Below are positions 58,285 through 64,000 of a stretch of DNA of 64,000 bases, piece by piece. Below the pieces are notes generated by a model. That model was given only the letters and a program-made list of their open reading frames with translations, ran no database searches and had not been told where the DNA came from. How positions within the stretch are numbered: the stretch's first letter is position 1; every line of letters starts with the position of its first letter. The stretch comes from Turritopsis dohrnii (Eukaryota; Cnidaria; Hydrozoa; Anthoathecata; Oceaniidae). The stretch is taken from contig BQMF02000486.1 of the NCBI GenBank assembly GCA_027922465.2, positions 186,001 to 250,000 on the forward strand, given 5' to 3'. The position numbers were made by a program, and so were the translations under genes.

Positions 58285-58749
58285 TTTTGGGGTTGAAAAA
58301 GAAATTCCATGCCCATTTCTCCTCACATGCCATATCATATGCAGTTCGTCCTTCATAATTTTTAATATGACGATCTGCTCCGTGCCTTATGAGCAGTTCA
58401 ACACTTTCGAAATTACCAAACCGTGATGCGAAGTGAAGTGGTGTGTCGTTGAAGAAGAAGTTAGCTTGTTTGTTGATAAGATGAGGTGCGGAGTTTATTA
58501 AGAAGGTGAGTGTATCGGTAGAATTATTACATGTAGCAAAATGAAGTGCTGTTAACCCAGTATCGTCTGTCGCTTCTATCTCCGCACCTCTGCCTATTAA
58601 TAATTGAGCAATTGAGAGTTTGTTGTTAAGAGAAGCCATCATTAAAAGTGTCCGGCCACGATCATCCCTCATCTTCACGATCGATGGATAGACCGGGAGG
58701 ATGTGTTCGATTGATGTCAAGTCATCATCACGAACAAGATCTCGAAGAT
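58285..58749 (-). CDS. Ankyrin-repeat exon (155 residues), partial gene
   Basis: A single internal exon on the minus strand: acceptor TTTATTTTAG before 58749, donor AAAA|GTAAGT at 58285/58284, entering and leaving in the same phase. About four ankyrin repeats are visible (GRTLLMMASLNNKLSIAQLL, GLTALHFATCNNSTDTLTFL, DTPLHFASRFGNFESVELLI, then a shorter GRTAYDMACEEK). The repeats form a protein-binding solenoid. The frame is open upstream of 58720, so the exon does not begin at a start codon. Flanking exons could not be identified in the window, so the full protein and its function are unknown. Confidence 0.8.
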
Positions 58750-58963
58750 CTAAAATAAATGAAAAAGAAATGACAAAATGAATGAAGAATAATCGAAGAT
58801 TTTAAATGGAAAGAAACTGTAAACAACTAATAATTAATAATTATAACAAATCAAAATAAAAAGTAAAACTAAATGAAACAAGAGCCATATGCCACAAAAC
58901 GGTAGCAGCATTTCAACTCGCAATGTACAAAACGAAATAGATTCTAAATTAATTCGTCTGTAA

Positions 58964-59308
58964 AGGCCGACCTCCACTTGTACGTACGTACGTACGAACG
59001 TCCGCTCGGCGCCGTGCGGCCAATTAATTTGAATCTCCAGTTAACAAAGAAACTCGTGAAGTTGAGTATTTGTTTTATTTGCAATGTTTACAATTTTTTG
59101 CAATGTTTAAATTTTTCTTGAGATTTGATTGGCTCACATGCTAGATGGCCGCGCGGCCGTCTGAAAAAGTAGAATCGAATCCTACTTCCAAGCGCACAAA
59201 ATATGGACGTCGACGGCCAACAACGTTGAGCAATAGTTGTCACTGAGCATGCGCAAAACTGGCCGCGTACGTACGTACGGGCAAAATCGCACAAGTGGAG
59301 GTCGGCCT
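58964..59308. mobile_element. Harbinger-like MITE, 345 bp
   Basis: Inverted ends AGGCCGACCTCCACTTGT, flanked by TAA on both sides (58961-58963, 59309-59311), which fits the TWA targets of PIF/Harbinger. The sub-terminal regions carry CGTACGTACGTACG on both sides and GCGGCC blocks. No coding capacity. Confidence 0.75.
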
Positions 59309-59456
59309 TAAGGCGCATGAAGCTTTGTCGATCTTCGTTTATCTCCTGGGCTTAAATTGATGGCAATTTTAATTTGAAAAAGTGTAAACAGGGCTTAACT
59401 AAAACCACCAGAAAGCTATTTGATACAAACAAAAGAAATATGCACAATACATGAAA

Positions 59457-60310
59457 CTAGCCGCCAAGGCGGCGTCGCTCGCCGCCCATGTCCACCTGCT
59501 CTGTATCACTGTATCAATAAACATCAAAATTCCTTATAAACGGCTCGTATAACTTGTGTTCAACCAGAAGCAGATTCGAAGTCACAACATCTGGTAAAAC
59601 CAATCTTTTATCAGTGTAACAATACACTCAAAACGTAGAGAGAGAAAACTTCAACTTTTTATTAGCTTTTGTTTTAAAAAAGTTACGCGCTCTAACATGG
59701 GTGCTATCAAACAGGGGGAAAATGGTTTCTCTTCTTAAAAAGTTCACACGGAGGAGAGAAAAAAGGCACGTGCTAAATGAATAAATAGAATAAAAAAACG
59801 TTCGATCAGAACGCTTAACAATTAAAAGAAGAAATTAATTTATTAAAAGAAAAGCAAAAAAAAAAACATTTTGTTTTATGATACTTTTTTTTGCCTATCG
59901 GTTTTTAAACATTTTGATTGCTCAAAAAAAAAGTTCACCCGTCTCAGACAGTCAGGCAAGAGTTAGTGGCAAACCGAACATGCTGCCACGTTCTGCCACT
60001 GCTGCTTTTTGTCCAAAATGTTTAATCAGTTAGTTTCTTTGTATTTAGTTGATGTACTGTTTTCAAAGCCAAGTCAACGTGGAATATAAAACTAACAATA
60101 ATGATAAAAACAAATCGTTATTCCTATTAGTTCATCAGCCAAAAAAAGTCACGTTCGATGGGGTTGCAATGTATTTGCTTCGAACTCACGTCGCACACAA
60201 AAAAAGAAATAATTTCGCTCACAACTCAATCTACCATTTTGCGTGTGACTTACAAACAAACAAACGCACAAACAAACAAACAAACAGAGAATCGGCTATT
60301 AATATATAGA
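59457..60310 (-). mobile_element. Non-autonomous Helitron, unit 1 of 3
   Basis: On the minus strand the unit starts TCTATATATTAATA (5' TC), carries a TTTGTTTGTTTG run and a TTATTTCTTTTTTTGTGTGC block, and ends with hairpin GGCGGCGAGCGACGCCGCC, 7 nt, then CTAG. It is followed by a host T (59456). TC start, 3' GC-rich hairpin and CTAG|T are the hallmarks of Helitrons. There is no terminal inverted repeat or target duplication, and no Rep/helicase gene. Confidence 0.75.
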
Positions 60311-61245
60311 CTAGCCGCCAAGGCGGCGTCGCTCGCCGCCCATATCCACCTGCTCTGTGTATAACTGTATCAATAAACGGCAAATTACTTTATAAACGGC
60401 TCATACAACTTGGAAAAGATTCGAAGTCACAACCTCTGGTGTGCAGTCAGTGTTACATCAGTGTTACATTAACTATTTTTCAGGTTTTTCATTATGTGTG
60501 ACTTATTTATTTTTTAAAACCAATCGTTAATCAGTACAACAATGCACTCAAAACGTAGGAAGAACAACTTCCACTTTTTATTAGCTTTTGTAAAAAAGCT
60601 TTTTTAAAAAAGTTACGCGCTTAAACATGGGTGCTATCAAACAGGTCGAAAATGGTTTCTCTTCTTAAAATGTTCACACGGGAGGAGAGAAAAAATGCAC
60701 GTGCTAAATGAATAAAGAGAATAAAAAAACGTTCCATCAGATTAAAATAGATTAAAAGAAATCGATTAAAAGAAATTAAGACAACTATTACGACAAAAGC
60801 AAAAAAAAAACAACATTTTGTTTTTATATGATACTCTTTTTTTACCTATCGGTTTTTAAACATTTTGATTGCTCAAAAAAAAAGTTCACCCAGTCAGGCA
60901 ACAGTTAGTGGCAAACCGAACATATGCTGCCACGTTCTGCCACTGCTGCTTTTTGTACAAAATGTTTAATCAGTTAGTTTCTTTGTATTAAGTTGATGTA
61001 CTGTTTTCAAAGCCAAGTCAACGTGGAATATAAAACTAACAATAATGATAAAAACAAAACGTTATTCCTATTTGTTCATCAGCCAAAAAAAGTCACGTTC
61101 GATTGGGTTTGCAATGTATTTGCTTCGAACTCACGTCGCACACAAAAAAAGAAATAATTTCGCTCACAACTCAATCTACCATTTTGCGTGACTTACAAAC
61201 AAACAAACAGACAGACAGACAGAGAATCGGCTATTAATATATAGA
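60311..61245 (-). mobile_element. Non-autonomous Helitron, unit 2 of 3
   Basis: The same 5' TC, 3' hairpin and CTAG. It abuts unit 1 with no spacer (CTAG|TCTATA). It is longer than its neighbours through an extra segment near 60441-60515 that contains CAGTGTTACATCAGTGTTAC. Confidence 0.75.
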
Positions 61246-62116
61246 CTAGCCGCCAAGGCGGCGTCGCTCGCCGCCCATGTCCACTGTCCATGTATCACTG
61301 TATAAATAAACGTAAAATTTCCTTATAAACGGCTCGTACAACTTGTATTCAACCAGAAGCAGATTCGAAGTCACAACCTCTGGTAAAACCAATCTTTTAT
61401 CAGTGTAACAATACACTCAAAACGTATAGAGAGAAAACTTCAACTTTTTATTAACTTTTGTTTAAAAAAAGCTACGCGCTCTAACATGGGTGCTATCAAA
61501 CGTAAGGGGAAAATGGATTCTCTTCTTAAAAAGATCACACGGGAGGAGAGAAGAAAAGGCACGTGCTAAATGAATCAAGTGAATAAAAAAAACGTTCGAT
61601 CTGATATAAAATAAAATAGATTAAAAGAAATCGATTAAAGACAATTATTATGACAAAAGCTAAAAAAATATTTTGTTTTATGATATTTTTTTTTACCTAT
61701 AGGTTTTTAAACATTTTCATTACTCGAAAAAAAAGTTCACCCGTCTCAGACAGTCAGGCAAGGATACGTTAGGATACACTGGCAAACCGAGATGCTACCA
61801 CGTTCTCCCACGGCTGCTTTTTGTCCAAAATGTTTTATCAGTTAGTTTCTTTGTATTTAGTTGATGTATTGTTTTCAAAGCCAAGTCAACGTGGAATATA
61901 AAACTAACAAAGTAATAAAAACGAAACGTTATTCCTATTAGTTCATCAGCCAAAAAAAGTCACGTTCGATTGGGGTTGCAATGTATTTGCTTCGAACTCA
62001 CGTCGCACACAAAAAAAGAAATAATTTCGCTCACAACTCAATCTACCATTTTGCGTGACTTACAAACAAACAAACAAACAAACAAACAGACAGAGAATCG
62101 GCTATTAATATATAGA
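61246..62116 (-). mobile_element. Non-autonomous Helitron, unit 3 of 3
   Basis: Same structure. Its 3' CTAG joins directly to the 5' TC of unit 2. The base before its 5' TC (62117, minus strand) is G, not the A expected of a simple A|T insertion, so the outer edge may be rearranged. Confidence 0.7.
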
Positions 62117-63657
62117 CTATGTTTTTTTTAATATCAGAGTTAAAGAAAAGAAGGCTATGTAAGACCGAAAAGAAAAAAAAACGTCTTCTAAAAATATAAG
62201 AAACAAAGTAAAACCGTTTCAAACTTTAATCCAAGACATTTTTGTAGACAAGCAAACAAAATACACACGTACAAAATATAAAAAATATGTAAAAGGCTTT
62301 TAAAAGGTTTAAGTTCGATGAATTTCGATGAATCTTTGTAACTGCAAGAAGAAGAGAGCTAACAAGACGTTCCAAAAACAAAGCTTAAGTTTATTTTAAC
62401 CGTTTTTCAAATTAGGTGCAACTAAAGTTCCCCACCGTGTTTTTAATAGGAAAATGTTTATTTAATGGCGAAGCTATGGTAAAATACTAAAAGAACGTAT
62501 AAAGAATGTTTTGATTGTTATAAAAATTATTAGCCTCCGTTCTTTAGTTGCAACGACATTGGTAGGCTGCACAGGCTAAACTGCCATTTCGGTCGGTAGT
62601 AGTAGGAGTAGGAGTAGTAGTAGTAGTCCAAGGGTGTTTTAATACGGTATTCGCTTCGCTGCTACCGTAAAAAGGTTTTAGTATTTATCAGAAATTTTGT
62701 GAAATGACAATGTCAATTTTGTGGGATTATCTTCTAAACCAATGAAAATAACTGACGTTTTATGATGTGTACCTCCCCAGGTAGTGCGCAGGGGTGACGC
62801 AAGTGGAGTGGGTGGTTGTGGAACGCCGTGGATGGGTGCACCTACCACCTGCGACGTCATAGGAAAACTTAGTGATGCGTATCTCTTGAACTGTTCGTCA
62901 CAGACATATGATCATTTTAATCAGCTTTTCAAGCTCTAACTGATGGTAAACAAATTTTAAAGCGAAAAGAATCTTCATAATTTCCATTTATTCTACCCGC
63001 CGCCTTTGAAGTCACAGCAAAAACTTAATGACGCGTATCTCTTGAACTGTTCATCACAGACATATGATTCGAGATATCATTTTAATCAGCTTTTCAACTG
63101 ATGGTAAACATCCCAAATTTTAAAGCGAAATGAAACTTCATAATTATAATCCTTTCTGGATCCGAAAACGTTCCACATGATATAAGGCAGATATGTTTCA
63201 AATAAAAATGTGATCGAGTAACAGTAAACAGAAAGTAGAAAACTGACCGTCAGTCGAATCGATTGAAATCTTATAAAACTAAGTTTATTTTACTTATGAA
63301 GAAACGACGATATATAAAACATCAATCAACAATAAATTTTTACCTAATTCAATACGTAGACAACAAATATTTAGCACTAAGTAAAATTATAATCTCTATG
63401 ATTTAAAGTTTCCACTCGACAGCACAGAGCTCCACACAGTTCAGAAGTCGAGAAGAAAAGAAATAGAATTCTGTTTTGCGAAAATAAAACCCTTCTACAA
63501 AAACTATTGATAATTCATTCGAAAATAGACACAGGAGAGATAACGTGTTCGAAAGATGTCCACGGTCCAAATCACATGACAAAAATAAAAAATCTAAGGT
63601 CTTGGTTACATTTCAAACAAGAACGAAGTTTTAAACCTCCGAAACAAAACTATAAAA
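62117..63657. other. No supported gene; microsatellite
   Basis: A TAGTAGTAGGAGTAGGAGTA run lies at about 62596-62627, and the tandem duplication noted at 62871-63146 falls here. Otherwise nothing recognised. Confidence 0.45.
62871..63146. repeat. Tandem duplication of about 120 bp
   Basis: CGTATCTCTTGAACTGTTCR, CACAGACATATGAT, CATTTTAATCAGCTTTTCAA and ATTTTAAAGCGAAA occur in order twice (about 62871-62990 and 63028-63146). Confidence 0.8.
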
Positions 63658-64000
63658 GGTACCGTATTCTTCCGCAGATAAGGGCTTATCTCATGACAAA
63701 ACATAAAAAACCATGGGCTTATACGCGGGTGGGCTTATACGCGGGTGGGAAAAAAGCTCAAGAAAGGAGAGTAAAACTATAACGTTTTTCATGTAAATGT
63801 TTTTCTGTGAAAATCTGTTACAAACTTTCATCCGAAGAGGATTCAGAAGAACAATCATCACCAGCTTCGTATTCGTCATAGCTTATCTCGCTGTCATCTG
63901 CACTTTCAACGTCACTCTGATGATGAAATTCTCTATCTGGTTCAGGCATTTCATAACCTTCAAGACCACGGTTTCCAACTAAGTGGTCTTCAAACTTATC
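63658..64000 (-). mobile_element. End of a DNA transposon with TACCGTATT end, cut by window edge
   Basis: TACCGTATTCTTCCGCAGAT at 63660 resembles the ends of the MITE at 13900-14342. Sub-terminal GGGCTTATACGCGGGTGGG is repeated twice at about 63713-63748. The acidic coding end at 63818 follows on the minus strand, as expected for the 3' end of a transposase gene. The other end lies outside the window. Confidence 0.5.
63818..64000 (-). CDS. Acidic C-terminal exon, partial at right edge
   Basis: Sixty codons and a TAA (63820-63818) are open on the minus strand to the window edge. The peptide is acidic and serine-rich (ESADDSEISYDEYEAGDD, then CSSESSSDESL), a composition typical of the C-termini of pogo/jerky-like DDE transposases and some nuclear proteins. 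The adjacent TACCGTATT end (63660) favours a transposase. The catalytic domain would lie to the right, outside the window, so the identity is unproven. Confidence 0.55.
   Translation of the reverse strand, partial: DKFEDHLVGNRGLEGYEMPEPDREFHHQSDVESADDSEISYDEYEAGDDCSSESSSDESL

Noticed and set aside
59460..59473. GCCGCCAAGGCGGC as an independent hairpin or terminator
   Set aside because: Better explained as part of the Helitron 3' end, where the 7-bp stem GGCGGCG/CGCCGCC precedes CTAG.
60049..60364. ORFs in the Helitron units
   Set aside because: Not conserved as frames between the three units; indels break them.

Overview
The window is AT-rich animal nuclear DNA. It has intron-split genes with GT..AG boundaries, long gene-poor stretches and a dense, nested load of transposable elements. 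Several short repeats have an anthozoan or hydrozoan feel: hairpins ending in AACCTCGTYCCMRGG, MITEs with TACCGTATTTCC ends, and a SAP/SWIM-type gene family. A cnidarian is my best guess, but the sequence does not prove it. There is no operon structure, no CRISPR array and no rRNA.

The informative host genes lie on the + strand in the middle. At 24742-29125 is a seven-exon gene whose splice phases all agree. It predicts 684 residues with a HEPN-like RNxxxH motif, a compact cysteine cluster just before it, and three tandem copies of one 123-bp symmetric exon. At 37953-41066, in the same orientation, is a superfamily-1 helicase-like protein with P-loop, DEVD box, a motif-V-like block and a motif-VI arginine, whose last exon adds a fibronectin type III domain. 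The 9 kb between them is filled with a broken LINE and a hAT-like element. They may be neighbours or parts of one longer, alternatively terminated gene. HEPN plus SF1 helicase is a combination known from RNA-targeting immunity, so this is the best candidate for an undescribed system here.

Other coding remnants: an ankyrin-repeat exon (58285-58749, -), a THAP-like block (57690-57800, -), a frameshifted SAP/SWIM-family pseudogene (56310-56795, +), an orphan terminal exon (53874-54023, +), and the acidic C-terminus of a protein running off the right edge (63818-64000, -), probably a transposase because a TACCGTATT end follows it.

Mobile DNA left to right: small MITEs and a tRNA-derived SINE (0-2.1 kb); a CR1/L2-type LINE with a degenerate 2A-like motif and two later MITE insertions (5.1-9.0 kb); several MITEs and a mariner-type shell carrying a nested MITE (9.2-14.6 kb); a perfect 142-bp inverted pair of tRNA-like sequences (16.4-16.8 kb); a 4.9 kb hAT-like element containing a foldback structure built from inverted tandem arrays (17.5-22.4 kb); a reverse-strand LINE and a second hAT-like element (31.9-36.6 kb); more MITEs and a LINE fragment (41-45 kb); a SINE at 50.6 kb; a TIR element and a Harbinger-like MITE (55-59 kb); and three head-to-tail non-autonomous Helitrons (59.5-62.1 kb).
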